A stretch of 61,660 nt of DNA, from assembly GCF_006335115.1 (NCBI RefSeq), contig NZ_VDMJ01000007.1:16164-77823 (forward strand), read 5' to 3'. The position numbers and the translations under genes are program-made. Under the pieces are notes generated by a model. That model searched no databases. It was not told where the DNA came from and saw nothing but the letters and a program-made list of their open reading frames with translations. The stretch comes from Streptomyces sp. NP160 (GTDB lineage: Bacteria > Actinomycetota > Actinomycetes > Actinomycetales > Quadrisphaeraceae). Shown in pieces: positions 10,471 through 19,026 of this stretch; the stretch's first letter is position 1; every line of letters begins with the position of its first letter.

Positions 10471-12774
10471 GTGACGGACCCCGCTCAGCCCTCCCCGCCG
10501 CCCGGGCCCGGCTGCCCCCGGTGCTCGGCGCCGCTGGTGCCCGCGCGCGCCGCCTGCCCGGCGTGCGGTCTGCGCCTGGTCGGGCCGGACGCCGCCGCCC
10601 TGTGGCAGGTCGACCAGCAGCTGGCGCAGCTCCAGGAGCAGCGCGCCGCCCTGCTGGCGTCGCTGGCCGGCGCCTCGGCCCCCTCGGCCGCCTCCGCCGC
10701 CTCGGCCGCCTCGGCCGCCTCGGCCGCGCCGCCTGCGGACGCGGGAGCGGCGCCCGTCCCGGCGGCGGCGGTCGGCAGCGCCGGGCCGACCGACCCCTAC
10801 GGCCGGCCGGTCCTCGCGCAGCCGGGCGGCCCGGTCCTCCCGGCACCGCGGCAGCGCCGCCTCGGCGCGCAGCAGCTCTTCCTGGTCACCGGCGTCGCGC
10901 TCGTCGCGGTGGCGGCCGTCTCCTTCACCGCCTACGTCTGGGGCGCCATCGGCGCCCTCGGGCAGGCCCTCGTGCTGCTGGCCGTGTGCGCCGGCGCCGC
11001 CGTCGCCGCCCGCCTGACGGCCCGCCGCGACCTGGGCGCCAGCGCCGAGGCGCTCGCGGTGCTGTCCGTGCTGGTCCTGGCGGTGCTCCTGGCCTCGGCC
11101 CGCAGCCTCGACGTCCTCGGCCTGCAGTCGGTCGACGCCGACGCCTACGGCCTCGTGGCCCTCCTCGCGGCCGTCGGCGCCTGCGCCGCCGGCGCCCGCT
11201 GGCTGCCCGCGGCGGCGCACCCCCGCCGGCCGGCGGCACCGGCGTGGGCTGCGGTGGTCGCCACCGCCGCGGTCCCGACCGCGCTGGCGCTCGCGGTGGA
11301 CGGCGAGCTGCTCACCTGGGCCGCTGCCGCGCTGGGCCTCGCCGTGCTGTCCGCCCCGGCGGCCCGCCCGCTGACCGCCCGGGCGCGCGGCCTGGGCGAG
11401 GTGGGCCTCGCCGTCGGGGCAGCGCACCTGGGCGCGGCGGTGCTCGTGCTGCTCGCCGTGGACGGGGGCGCCGACGCGGTGGAGGGCCGCGGGCCCGACG
11501 GCTCCCAGCCCTTCCTGGCGGCGCTCGAGCTGCTGCTCCTCGCGCTCGCCGCCGCCTGGACCGCCGTGCGCGCCGGCCGCCCTCGGACCTCGACCGGGCT
11601 CGCGCCGCTCGCGGGCTGGCCGAGGATGCGCCGCACGGCCGTCGTCGTCGCCCACGGCGGCGTCATCGGCGCCCTGGTCTCGCTCGCCTCGGCCGGGGGC
11701 GCCTCCGCCCTCCTGCTGCTCGCCCTGGGCGTCTCCGCGGTCGCGGCCGTGCTGCTGGCCGTCAGGCCGCGCCTGCTGCCGTGGCCGGCGCTCGTGGCCG
11801 CGCTCGCCCTGGCCGGCGGGTCCCTGCTCAGCGAGCCCGTCCTCGGGAGCGCCCAGGACACCTGGCGGCGGCCTGCCGCCTGGTGCGCCCTGGCGATCGC
11901 GGCGCTGCTCGCCGGGGCCCGCCGGCCGGTCGCCTCAGCCCCGGCCGAGGTCCTGGCGGACCGCGCCGGCCTGCCCGTCCCGCGCGCCGTCTGGGCCACG
12001 GCCGCGTCCCTGGCGGCCCTCGGCGGCGTGCTGGGCGCCCCGTCACCGCTGTCCGCGCCGCTGCCCGTGGCGCTGGCCCTCGTCGTCGCCGCCGCGCTGC
12101 TCGCGCTGTCGGCGCTGGCCCGCGGCCTGCCCGAGGGCGTCCTGGCCGCCGGGTGGGCGCTCGCGTCGGTGGCCGCGCTGCTCGTCTCCGACGGCGGCCC
12201 GGTGCACGCCTCCGTCCCGCTCGCCGCCGCCGGCCTGGGCGCGCTCCTGCGGGGCGGTGACCGGCGGCGCACCGCCTGGGCGCTGCCCGGGGTGCTGCTG
12301 CTCTCGGCGGCCTGGTGGAGCGAGGCGGGCGACCTCGCCCCCGCGGGCGCCGGCGTGGAGTGGTGGTCCCTGCCGCCGGCGGCCCTGGCGCTGGCGGTCG
12401 GCGTGCTCGTCTGGCAGCGCCACCGGAGGCTGGGGTCGTGGGTCGTGCTGGGCGGGGGCCTGGCCGCCGCCCTGCTGCCCTCCGCGCTGGTGTCGGTGGC
12501 CGGGACCAGCGCCTGGCGCACCGCCGTCGTGGCCGTCGCCGGGGCGCTCGTCTGCGCCGCCGGGGTGCGCTGGTCGCTGCAGGCGCCCGTCGTCCTGGGC
12601 GCCGCGGCCGCGCTCGTGGTGGCGGTCGGCCAGCTCGGCCCCTACGCGCTGGACGCGCCCGCCTGGGTGGGCCTGTTCCTCGCCGGCGCCCTCGTGCTGG
12701 TCCTCGCGGTCTTCATCGAGCAGGCCCGCCGGGACGCCGCCCGCGCCGTCGGCTGGGTGCGCGCCCTGCGCTGA
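10471..12774 (+). CDS. Large polytopic membrane protein with N-terminal zinc ribbon (SCO7613-C-terminal-domain type)
   Basis: A 767-aa protein of unknown function. Residues 15-32 form a zinc ribbon (CPRC...CPAC, Cys15/18/29/32). Next come a short helical segment ([20 protein letters not shown]), an Ala/Ser repeat at about 70-90 and a proline-rich linker. About 600 residues then hold some eighteen or more Leu/Ala/Val-rich membrane helices with few charged residues. This layout matches actinobacterial membrane proteins annotated with an SCO7613 C-terminal domain; I recognise the type but know no function. The GTG start at 10471 has CAGGGT exactly 6 nt upstream and no ribosome-binding site, again leaderless-like. 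It is divergent from parC. The in-frame ORF extends far upstream through the antisense of parC, which is a shadow. Confidence 0.75.
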   Translation: MTDPAQPSPPPGPGCPRCSAPLVPARAACPACGLRLVGPDAAALWQVDQQLAQLQEQRAALLASLAGASAPSAASAASAASAASAAPPADAGAAPVPAAAVGSAGPTDPYGRPVLAQPGGPVLPAPRQRRLGAQQLFLVTGVALVAVAAVSFTAYVWGAIGALGQALVLLAVCAGAAVAARLTARRDLGASAEALAVLSVLVLAVLLASARSLDVLGLQSVDADAYGLVALLAAVGACAAGARWLPAAAHPRRPAAPAWAAVVATAAVPTALALAVDGELLTWAAAALGLAVLSAPAARPLTARARGLGEVGLAVGAAHLGAAVLVLLAVDGGADAVEGRGPDGSQPFLAALELLLLALAAAWTAVRAGRPRTSTGLAPLAGWPRMRRTAVVVAHGGVIGALVSLASAGGASALLLLALGVSAVAAVLLAVRPRLLPWPALVAALALAGGSLLSEPVLGSAQDTWRRPAAWCALAIAALLAGARRPVASAPAEVLADRAGLPVPRAVWATAASLAALGGVLGAPSPLSAPLPVALALVVAAALLALSALARGLPEGVLAAGWALASVAALLVSDGGPVHASVPLAAAGLGALLRGGDRRRTAWALPGVLLLSAAWWSEAGDLAPAGAGVEWWSLPPAALALAVGVLVWQRHRRLGSWVVLGGGLAAALLPSALVSVAGTSAWRTAVVAVAGALVCAAGVRWSLQAPVVLGAAAALVVAVGQLGPYALDAPAWVGLFLAGALVLVLAVFIEQARRDAARAVGWVRALR
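10678..10735 (+). repeat. In-frame Ala/Ser codon repeat in the membrane protein gene
   Basis: GCCTCGGCC-type units (gcctcggccg) repeat several times and encode [13 protein letters not shown] between the zinc ribbon and the membrane region. This is a flexible linker and a likely site of length variation between strains. Confidence 0.7.
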
Positions 12775-12802
12775 CCCGGCCCCGTCGCCCTCGGCGCGCC
12801 CC

Positions 12803-13435
12803 TCAGGCGCCGGGGACCCAGGGACGGCCGTGGGCGCCGTCGTGGACCACCGCGCCCACCGGCGCCCGGCGCCGCGCCCGGGGCAGGTCGGCAGCGGGGT
12901 GGCCCAGCACCACCGCGGCCGTGAGCCGCTGGCCGTCGGGCACCCCGAAGGCCTCCCGCACCGCCGCCCACCGCCGGTCGGGGACGCCGACCAGGCACCC
13001 GCCCAGGCCCGCGTCCACGGCGGCGAGCAGCACGAGGAGGCCCGAGGCGCCGGCGTCGACGTCCCACCACGGCACCGGCCACGCCGAGGCGTCCGCCGGG
13101 TCGGGGCCGAGGTCGCCGCGGGCTCGCTCCTTGTCAGGACGGGAGTACCGCTCCACGTACGCGCCCGGGTCGGCCAGGCACACCACCACCACCGGCGCCG
13201 TGGTCATCCCGGCCAGCCAGGCGTCGGGGGAGTCGACGTCGTCGCTCGTGGCGCGCCAGAAGCGGTCGCGGTCCGCGGGGTCGGTGAGCACCAGCAGCGA
13301 GCGGCCCCGCGACCCGCCGGCCGTCGGACCGCTCACGCCGGCCGCCACCACCGCGTCCAGCACCGCCCGGTCCACCGGCTCGCCGGTGAACCGGCGGACC
13401 GCCCTGCGGCGCCTCAGCACCTCGTCCAGCTCCAC
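12803..13435 (-). CDS. Nitroreductase family FMN-dependent oxidoreductase
   Basis: A 210-aa flavoprotein of the nitroreductase fold. It begins VELDEVLRRRRAVRRFTGEPV, where the Arg cluster contacts the FMN phosphate. GPTAGGSRGRSLLVLTD follows and the C-terminal part has LAAVDAGLGGCLVGVPD. The physiological substrate is unknown. The frame stays open upstream through 11-bp repeats, which would give a GGWQAGGRRVA peptide repeat. I instead chose GTG at 13435 because the family homology starts there and CAGGGT (13447-13442) sits exactly 6 nt before it, as in other leaderless genes here. The 3' end is convergent with the membrane protein gene; a small 6-bp hairpin (12792-12812) spans the junction. 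Confidence 0.85.
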   Translation of the reverse strand: MELDEVLRRRRAVRRFTGEPVDRAVLDAVVAAGVSGPTAGGSRGRSLLVLTDPADRDRFWRATSDDVDSPDAWLAGMTTAPVVVVCLADPGAYVERYSRPDKERARGDLGPDPADASAWPVPWWDVDAGASGLLVLLAAVDAGLGGCLVGVPDRRWAAVREAFGVPDGQRLTAAVVLGHPAADLPRARRRAPVGAVVHDGAHGRPWVPGA

Positions 13436-13445
13436 GCGCCGACCC

Positions 13446-13522
13446 TGCCACCCGCCTGCCACCCGCCTGCCACCCGCCTGCCACCCGCCTGCCACCCGCC
13501 TGCCACCCGCCTGCCACCCGCC
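13446..13522. repeat. Seven exact 11-bp tandem repeats in a divergent promoter region
   Basis: The unit TGCCACCCGCC is repeated seven times without a mismatch, followed by one degenerate copy from 13523 (TGACACCCCGCC). The array starts at the -10 hexamer of the nitroreductase gene and extends through its -35 region towards the pat-like gene promoter. The 11-bp period is close to one helical turn. Confidence 0.97.
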
Positions 13523-13587
13523 TGACACCCCGCCGGGAGCACCCGCCCCGATGGCCCGGCCGGGCGTCGTGATCACCGTCGTCCGAC

Positions 13588-13593
13588 TAGCCT
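13588..13593 (+). promoter_or_regulatory. Leaderless -10 element (TAGCCT) of the GNAT/acyl-CoA synthetase gene
   Basis: TAGCCT ends 7 nt before the GTG at 13601; there is no ribosome-binding site. Confidence 0.6.
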
Positions 13594-13600
13594 TCACCCC

Positions 13601-16309
13601 GTGTCACCCACCCACCCCGCGTGGACGCGCGCGTGGGAGGCGGACGTCGTCCTGCGGGACGGCGGCGCGGCGCACATCCGGCCCATCCGCCCCGCCGACG
13701 CCGACGCGCTGCAGGCCTTCCACGTGGCGCAGTCGCCGCGCTCGACGTACCTGCGCTTCTTCGCGCCGATGCCGCGCCTGTCCCCGCGCGACCTGGCCCG
13801 CTTCACCACGGTCGACCACCACGACCGGGTGGCGCTCGTGGTGCTCGTGGGGGAGGCGATCATCGGCGTCGGACGGTACGACCGGGTCGGCGACGGCGTC
13901 GCCGAGGTGGCCTTCAACGTCTCCGACGCCCACCAGGGCCGCGGCGTCGGCTCGGTGCTGCTGGAGCACCTCGTCGTGGCCGCCCGCGAGCAGGGCGTCA
14001 CCCGCTTCGTCGCCGAGGTCCTCCCCGAGAACCGCAAGATGCTCGACGTCTTCGCCGAGGCGGGCTTCGCCACCACCCGCGCCGTCGAGGACGGCGTGGT
14101 GATGCTCACCGTCGACGTCACCCCCACCGACAGGTCCCGCGAGGTGATGGAGGCCCGCGAGCACCGCGCCGAGGCCGAGAGCCTGCGCCGCCTGCTGCAC
14201 CCGCGCTCGGTGGTGGTGGTCGGGGCCGGCCGCCGGCCCGGCTCCGTCGGCGGGCGCCTGCTGGCCGACCTGGTGGGCGGCGGCTTCACCGGCGCGGTGC
14301 ACGTGGTCCACCCCGAGGCGGACGTCGTGCGGGGCGTCCCCGCCGTCCGCTCCCTCGCGGACGTCCCGGGACCGGTGGACCTCGCGGTGGTGGCCGTGCC
14401 GGCCGAGTCGGTCAACGGCGTGGTCGCCGAGCTGGCTCAGCTCGACGTGCGCGGTCTGGTGGTGGTGTCCAGCGGGTTCGCCGAGGTCGACGCCGACGGC
14501 CTGGCCCGCCAGCGCGAGCTGCTGCGCCTCGCCCGCGTGCACGGCATGCGCCTGGTCGGGCCCACGTCCTTCGGGATCATCAACACCGACCCCGCCGTCC
14601 GCCTCAACGCCTCCCTCGCCCCCGTGGTGCCGCCGGCCGGCGGGCTGGGGCTGTTCAGCCAGTCCGGCGCGCTGGGCGTGGCCGTGCTCGACGCCGCGAA
14701 CCGGCGCGGGCTCGGCGTGTCCACGTTCGTCTCGGCGGGCAACCGCGCGGACGTCTCCGGCAACGACTGCATGCAGTACTGGCAGGACGACCCCGCCACC
14801 TCGGTGGTCGGGCTGTACCTCGAGAGCGTCGGCAACCCGCGCAAGTTCTCCCGCGTGGCCCGCGGCCTGGCGCGGACCAAGCCCGTGGTCGTCGTGAAGT
14901 CCGGCGTGAGCTCCTTCACGGTGCCCCCGGGGCACGCGGTCCGGGAGACCCGCGCGCCGCGGGAGGCCCTGGACGCGATGCTGCGCCAGGCCGGCGTCAT
15001 CCGCGTGGACAACGTCCACCAGCTCTTCGACGTCGCCCAGCTGCTCCAGACCCAGCCGCTGCCGGCGGGGGAGCGGGTGGGCGTGGTGGCCAACTCCGGG
15101 GCGCTCGCGGCGCTGGCCGCGGAGGCCGCCGTCTCCTGGGGGCTGGACGTGGCCGACCCGGTGGTGGTGGCGCCCGAGGCGGACGCGTCGCAGGTGCGCG
15201 CGGCCCTCGAGCAGGTCTTCACCGACCCCGACGTCGACGTGGTGGTCGCCTGCCTCATCCCCCCGGTCGCCGAGGTGGACCGGGAGGTGGTGGTGGCCCT
15301 CCAGGAGGTGGCCGCGGCCGCCGGCAAGCCGTGCGCGGCGTGCCTGGTGGCGCTCGTCGGGGGCGTCGAGCCCACCCGCACGCTGCAGCCCCCCGCTCCC
15401 AGCGAGGGGGACGACGGCGACGGCGGGGGCACGCCCGCGGCGGCCCTGCCCGTCTACACCACCCCCGAGGACGCCGTCAGGTCGCTGGCGGCGGTCGTCC
15501 GCTACGCCGCCTGGCGCCGCCGGGACCACGGCACCCGCGTGGCCCCGGCCGGGACGGACGCCCGCGCGGCGCGGGCGCTGGTGGAGTCGCTGCTGTCCGG
15601 GCGCACCCCCGACGACCCGCCGCTGCGCCTGGAGCAGGAGGAGGTCAGCGCCCTGCTGGCCTGCTACGGCGTGCAGCTGTGGCCGGTGGTGACGGTGCGC
15701 TCGGCGGACGAGGCGGTGCGGGCCGCGGACCGCGTGGGCTGGCCCGTGGTGGTCAAGGCGACCGAGCGGCACCTGCGCCACCCCGGCCTGGGCGGGGTGC
15801 GCCTGGACGTCTCGGACGCCCGGGAGCTGCGCGCCCACGTCGACGCCATGCTCGCCGGGCCCGCCGGCAGCGGCGGGGGGACGGCTCCCGCGCTGCTCGT
15901 GCAGGCCATGGCCCCCTCGGGCATCTCGGTGCTGGTGCGCACCCTGGAGGACCCGCTGTTCGGCCCGCTGGTCTCCTTCGGGCTGGCCGGCGACACCACG
16001 GTGCTGCTGGGGGACGTCTCCCACCGCATCCCGCCGCTGACCGACGTCGACGTGGTGGACCTGGTCCGCACGCTGCGCGCGGCCCCCCGCCTGTTCGGCT
16101 ACATGGGCACGCCCGCCGTCGACGTCGGCGCCCTCGAGGACCTGCTGGCGCGGGTCTCGGTGATGGCCGACGACCTGCCGGAGGTCTTCTCCAGCGAGCT
16201 CTCGCCGGTGCAGGTGGCCGAGCGCGGCCTGGCCGTGCTCGGGGCGCAGGTCGAGCTGGCGGTGCCCGTGGGCCGCTCCGACGCCGGCCGGCGGGTGCTG
16301 CCCGCCTGA
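13601..16309 (+). CDS. Bifunctional GNAT / NDP-forming acyl-CoA synthetase-like protein (Pat-type lysine acetyltransferase)
   Basis: A 902-aa fusion. Residues 15-175 form a GNAT domain (acetyl-CoA loop DAHQGRGVGSVLLEHLV). Residues from about 200 to 660 resemble the CoA-binding and ligase domains of NDP-forming acetyl-CoA synthetase (RSVVVVGAGRRPGSVG, LFSQSGALGVAVLDAAN). The C terminus is an ATP-grasp domain (RLEQEEVSALLACYGVQLWPV, then WPVVVKATERHLRHPGLGGV). Proteins of this layout in streptomycetes acetylate lysines of enzymes such as acetyl-CoA synthetase. The ligase segment that usually contains the phosphorylated His in SHTG reads PPGHAVRETRAP around His445, so the canonical motif is altered and the domain may sense rather than catalyse. 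The gene starts a same-strand series running to thymidine kinase. Confidence 0.88.
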   Translation: MSPTHPAWTRAWEADVVLRDGGAAHIRPIRPADADALQAFHVAQSPRSTYLRFFAPMPRLSPRDLARFTTVDHHDRVALVVLVGEAIIGVGRYDRVGDGVAEVAFNVSDAHQGRGVGSVLLEHLVVAAREQGVTRFVAEVLPENRKMLDVFAEAGFATTRAVEDGVVMLTVDVTPTDRSREVMEAREHRAEAESLRRLLHPRSVVVVGAGRRPGSVGGRLLADLVGGGFTGAVHVVHPEADVVRGVPAVRSLADVPGPVDLAVVAVPAESVNGVVAELAQLDVRGLVVVSSGFAEVDADGLARQRELLRLARVHGMRLVGPTSFGIINTDPAVRLNASLAPVVPPAGGLGLFSQSGALGVAVLDAANRRGLGVSTFVSAGNRADVSGNDCMQYWQDDPATSVVGLYLESVGNPRKFSRVARGLARTKPVVVVKSGVSSFTVPPGHAVRETRAPREALDAMLRQAGVIRVDNVHQLFDVAQLLQTQPLPAGERVGVVANSGALAALAAEAAVSWGLDVADPVVVAPEADASQVRAALEQVFTDPDVDVVVACLIPPVAEVDREVVVALQEVAAAAGKPCAACLVALVGGVEPTRTLQPPAPSEGDDGDGGGTPAAALPVYTTPEDAVRSLAAVVRYAAWRRRDHGTRVAPAGTDARAARALVESLLSGRTPDDPPLRLEQEEVSALLACYGVQLWPVVTVRSADEAVRAADRVGWPVVVKATERHLRHPGLGGVRLDVSDARELRAHVDAMLAGPAGSGGGTAPALLVQAMAPSGISVLVRTLEDPLFGPLVSFGLAGDTTVLLGDVSHRIPPLTDVDVVDLVRTLRAAPRLFGYMGTPAVDVGALEDLLARVSVMADDLPEVFSSELSPVQVAERGLAVLGAQVELAVPVGRSDAGRRVLPA

Positions 16310-16338
16310 CGTCGGGCCCCGGTGGGAGGATGGCCGAC

Positions 16339-17034
16339 GTGTGGGGTGGTGACGGCGCCGGGCGACGGCGAGCAGAGGGGACCGAGGGCGTCCTGGCGGG
16401 CGGCGGGACCGCCGGCGCTCCGGCGGCGGCCTGGCGCAGCGAGGGCCCCGGAGGGGCCGAGCGCCTCCCGGACGAACTGGTCGTCGAGCTCGAGCAGACC
16501 GGGTACTACCCGCAGCTGCTCGCCGACGTGGTGCTGCAGTCGCTCGCGGGTGAGCCCCCCGTGGACGCCCTGGTGCACCTCGAGACCACCTTCGACGCCG
16601 ACGCGGTGCGCCGGCACGTCACCGTGCTCGCCCTGACCGCCACGCGCCTGGTCACCGCCCACGTCGACGACCACGACCCGCCGGAGGCCGGCGGGGCCCC
16701 GGTGGCCGTGGCGTCCTCGGAGTCGGTGCCCCTGCACGACGTCCGCTCGGTGGTGGTCGGCCACCGCGTCACCGCCCCGGAGCGGCACCGCCCGGGCGCG
16801 GCGCCCCAGGAGCTCACCCTCACCGTGGCCTGGGGCACCCTCAGCCGCGTCGACGTCGAGCCCGCCACCTGCGGCGACCCCGAGTGCGAGGCCGACCACG
16901 GCTACACCGGGACGATGACCGCGGACGACGTCTCGCTGCGCATCAGCGCCGACGCGGAGGGGGAGGCGGCGGTGCTGGCAGCCCGCCGGTTCGCGCGCAG
17001 CCTGACCCGCGCCACGCGGGCACCCCGCGCGTGA
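16339..17034 (+). CDS. DUF5998 family protein
   Basis: A 231-aa soluble protein of unknown function that occurs in actinobacteria next to a phosphodiesterase/phosphatase gene, as here. The conserved core starts at LPDELVVELEQTGYYPQLLADVVLQ and includes HLETTFDADAVRRHVTVLALTATRLV, a Cys pair in PATCGDPECEADHGYTGTMT and a C-terminal ISADAEGEAAVLAARRFARSL. Two starts are possible. The ATG at 16330 touches GGGAGG directly. The GTG at 16339 has that motif 9 nt upstream and was chosen. It lies 29 nt after the pat-like gene and 10 nt before the phosphatase gene, so all three are probably one transcription unit. Confidence 0.8.
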   Translation: MWGGDGAGRRRAEGTEGVLAGGGTAGAPAAAWRSEGPGGAERLPDELVVELEQTGYYPQLLADVVLQSLAGEPPVDALVHLETTFDADAVRRHVTVLALTATRLVTAHVDDHDPPEAGGAPVAVASSESVPLHDVRSVVVGHRVTAPERHRPGAAPQELTLTVAWGTLSRVDVEPATCGDPECEADHGYTGTMTADDVSLRISADAEGEAAVLAARRFARSLTRATRAPRA

Positions 17035-17044
17035 CGGCCCCGGC

Positions 17045-18286
17045 GTGAGCGCCACCGCCTCGGGGCCGCCCGGGACCGGGGGCGCGCTCGCCGACGTCCT
17101 GCCGGCCGTGGCGGACCTGCTGGGCGCCCCGGTGCGACAGGAGCCGTCCCCCCTGACCGGGGCGCTGGCGGAGGCGCACGAGGGCGTGCAGCAGGTCTGC
17201 GTGCTCCTCGTCGACGGCCTCGGGTCGCGCCTGCTGGCCGCCCGCGGGGGGCACGCGCCGCGGATGCGGTCCATGGCCCGTGCCGCCGGGGCGCCGGGCG
17301 CCGCCGTGCTGGCCGCCGGTTACCCCTCCACCACGGCCACCTCGACCGCCTCCATCGGCACCGGCCTGCACCCGGGCCAGCACGGGCTGCTCGGCTACCA
17401 GGTGCGCGACCCCGCCACCGGGGTCCTGTTCAACGAGCTGTCCTGGGAGCCCGCACCCGGCGCGGGCGGTCCCGGCGGCGGAGCGGCCGGAGCGCCTCCG
17501 CCGGACCCGCGCCGCTGGCAGCCGCGCCCCACCGTCTTCGAGCACCTCGCGGCCTCCGGCGCGGCGGTGACGCGGGTGGGCCCGGGCTTCTTCGACGGCT
17601 CGGGCCTCACCGAGGCCACCTCCCGCGGCGGGCGGTTCCGGGCCGCCAGCAGCCTGCCGGCGCGCGTGGAGGCGGGACTGGGCGCCCTGCGCTCCGCGGC
17701 GCGCGACCGCACCCGCGCGCTGGTCCACGTCTACTGGGGCGACCTGGACAAGGCCGGGCACACGCACGGCTGGGCCTCGCCGCAGTGGTCCGAGGAGCTG
17801 GAGCGCGTCGACGCCGCGGTGGCCGACCTGGTGGCGGGCCTGCCGCCGAGGGCCGTGCTGCTGGTCACCGGCGACCACGGCATGGTCGACGTCCCCGACG
17901 ACGCCCGCTGGGACGTCGCCGCCGACCCCGAGCTGGCGGCGGGCGTGCAGGTGGTGGCGGGGGAGCCGCGCGCCCCGCAGCTCCACTGCGCGCCGGGGGC
18001 CGCCGCCGACGTGCTGGCCGCCTGGCGGGAGCGGCTGGGCCACGTGCTGGAGGTGGTCGGCCGCGAGGAGGCCGTCGAGCAGGGCTGGTTCGGGCCGCAC
18101 GGCGCGGACGCGGCGGTGCTGGAGCGGGCCGGGGACGTCCTCGCCGCGGCCACCGCCCCCGCGTCGGTCCACGACAGCCGCGTCCAGCGCCCGGAGCTGG
18201 CGGGCCTCGTGGGGATGCACGGCGGCCGGACCGCGGACGAGGTGCTGGTGCCGCTGCTGGTGGCCGGGAGCCCCCGCCGGCGCTGA
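17045..18286 (+). CDS. Alkaline phosphatase superfamily protein (nucleotide pyrophosphatase/phosphodiesterase-like)
   Basis: A 413-aa metal-dependent hydrolase of the alkaline phosphatase fold. The first metal-binding Asp is in VCVLLVDGLGSRLL near residue 55. The nucleophile region is GYPSTTATSTASIGTG near 95-110, and metal-binding residues appear in GDLDKAGHTHGW and TGDHGMVDVP. These match type I phosphodiesterase/nucleotide pyrophosphatase relatives. No signal peptide is seen, so it should be cytoplasmic; the substrate is unknown. The GTG start lies 10 nt after the DUF5998 stop, indicating coupling, and the same pair is conserved in other actinobacteria. Confidence 0.85.
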   Translation: MSATASGPPGTGGALADVLPAVADLLGAPVRQEPSPLTGALAEAHEGVQQVCVLLVDGLGSRLLAARGGHAPRMRSMARAAGAPGAAVLAAGYPSTTATSTASIGTGLHPGQHGLLGYQVRDPATGVLFNELSWEPAPGAGGPGGGAAGAPPPDPRRWQPRPTVFEHLAASGAAVTRVGPGFFDGSGLTEATSRGGRFRAASSLPARVEAGLGALRSAARDRTRALVHVYWGDLDKAGHTHGWASPQWSEELERVDAAVADLVAGLPPRAVLLVTGDHGMVDVPDDARWDVAADPELAAGVQVVAGEPRAPQLHCAPGAAADVLAAWRERLGHVLEVVGREEAVEQGWFGPHGADAAVLERAGDVLAAATAPASVHDSRVQRPELAGLVGMHGGRTADEVLVPLLVAGSPRRR

Positions 18287-18310
18287 GCGGTCGCTGGGCA
18301 AGATGGGGGC

Positions 18311-18988
18311 GTGGCCGAGCTCGTCTTCTTCTCCGGGACCATGGACAGCGGGAAGTCGACCCTCGCGCTCCAGGTCGACCACAACCACCGCGCCCGCGGT
18401 CGCCGGGGGCTGCTCTTCACCCGGGACGACCGCGCCGGGGACGGCACCATCTCCAGCCGGCTGGGCCTGCGCCGCCCCGCCCGCGAGGTGACCTCCAGCA
18501 CCGACTTCGAGGCCGAGGTGGCGGGCGCCTCCGTCGACGGGCCGCTGGACTACCTCGTCTGCGACGAGGCGCAGTTCTACCGGCCCGAGCAGGTCGAGCA
18601 GCTGGCCCGCGTCGTCGACGAGGCGGGGGTGGACGTCTACGCCTTCGGCATCACCAGCGACTTCCGCACCCGCCTCTTCCCCGGCAGCGCCCGCCTCGTG
18701 GAGCTCGCCGACCGGGTGCAGGTGCTGCAGGTGGAGGCGCTGTGCTGGTGCGGCGCCCGCGCCACCCACAACGCGCGCACCGTCGACGGCACGATGGTCG
18801 TCGAGGGCGAGCAGGTGGTGGTCGGCGACGTCGCGGCCGACGCCGGCGCGGTCGGCTACGAGGTCCTGTGCCGCCGCCACCACATGCGCCGGGAGACCGC
18901 CGCGACCGCCGGCCGCGCCACCCCGACCCCGACCCAGACCCCGGCGACGAGCGTCGAGCTGCGGGTCGGTGCCTCCCACCTCGCCTGA
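18311..18988 (+). CDS. tdk: Thymidine kinase (type II)
   Basis: Salvage enzyme that phosphorylates thymidine with ATP, 225 aa. It has the P-loop GTMDSGKST at 9-17 (Lys15), the Walker B-like DEAQF at 85-89 typical of type II enzymes, and a zinc-binding lasso region with CWCGARATHNAR plus CRRHH near the C terminus. A Thr/Pro-rich tail (ATPTPTQTPATS) precedes the last residues. The start GTG at 18311 is preceded by CAAGAT 6 nt away; a run of five G in the gap could also act as a weak ribosome-binding site. It is 24 nt after the phosphatase gene. The 3' end abuts a strong hairpin shared with convergent sepH. Confidence 0.93.
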   Translation: MAELVFFSGTMDSGKSTLALQVDHNHRARGRRGLLFTRDDRAGDGTISSRLGLRRPAREVTSSTDFEAEVAGASVDGPLDYLVCDEAQFYRPEQVEQLARVVDEAGVDVYAFGITSDFRTRLFPGSARLVELADRVQVLQVEALCWCGARATHNARTVDGTMVVEGEQVVVGDVAADAGAVGYEVLCRRHHMRRETAATAGRATPTPTQTPATSVELRVGASHLA

Positions 18989-19000
18989 CCCGGACGGGCC

Positions 19001-19026
19001 GCGCGACTGAGGGGGCTCAGTCGCGC
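19001..19026. terminator. Hairpin between tdk and sepH
   Basis: GCGCGACTGAG and its complement form a perfect 11-bp stem with a GGGG loop. The right arm overlaps the sepH stop and last codons. There is no T-tract. Confidence 0.75.

Noticed and set aside
13446-13522. CRISPR array
   Set aside because: The repeats are 11 bp with no spacers and no cas genes nearby.
13446-13597. N-terminal extension of the nitroreductase through the 11-bp repeats (GGWQAGGRRVA peptide repeat)
   Set aside because: Three 11-bp units equal 33 nt and stay in frame by arithmetic. Family homology and the CAGGGT hexamer point to GTG at 13435.
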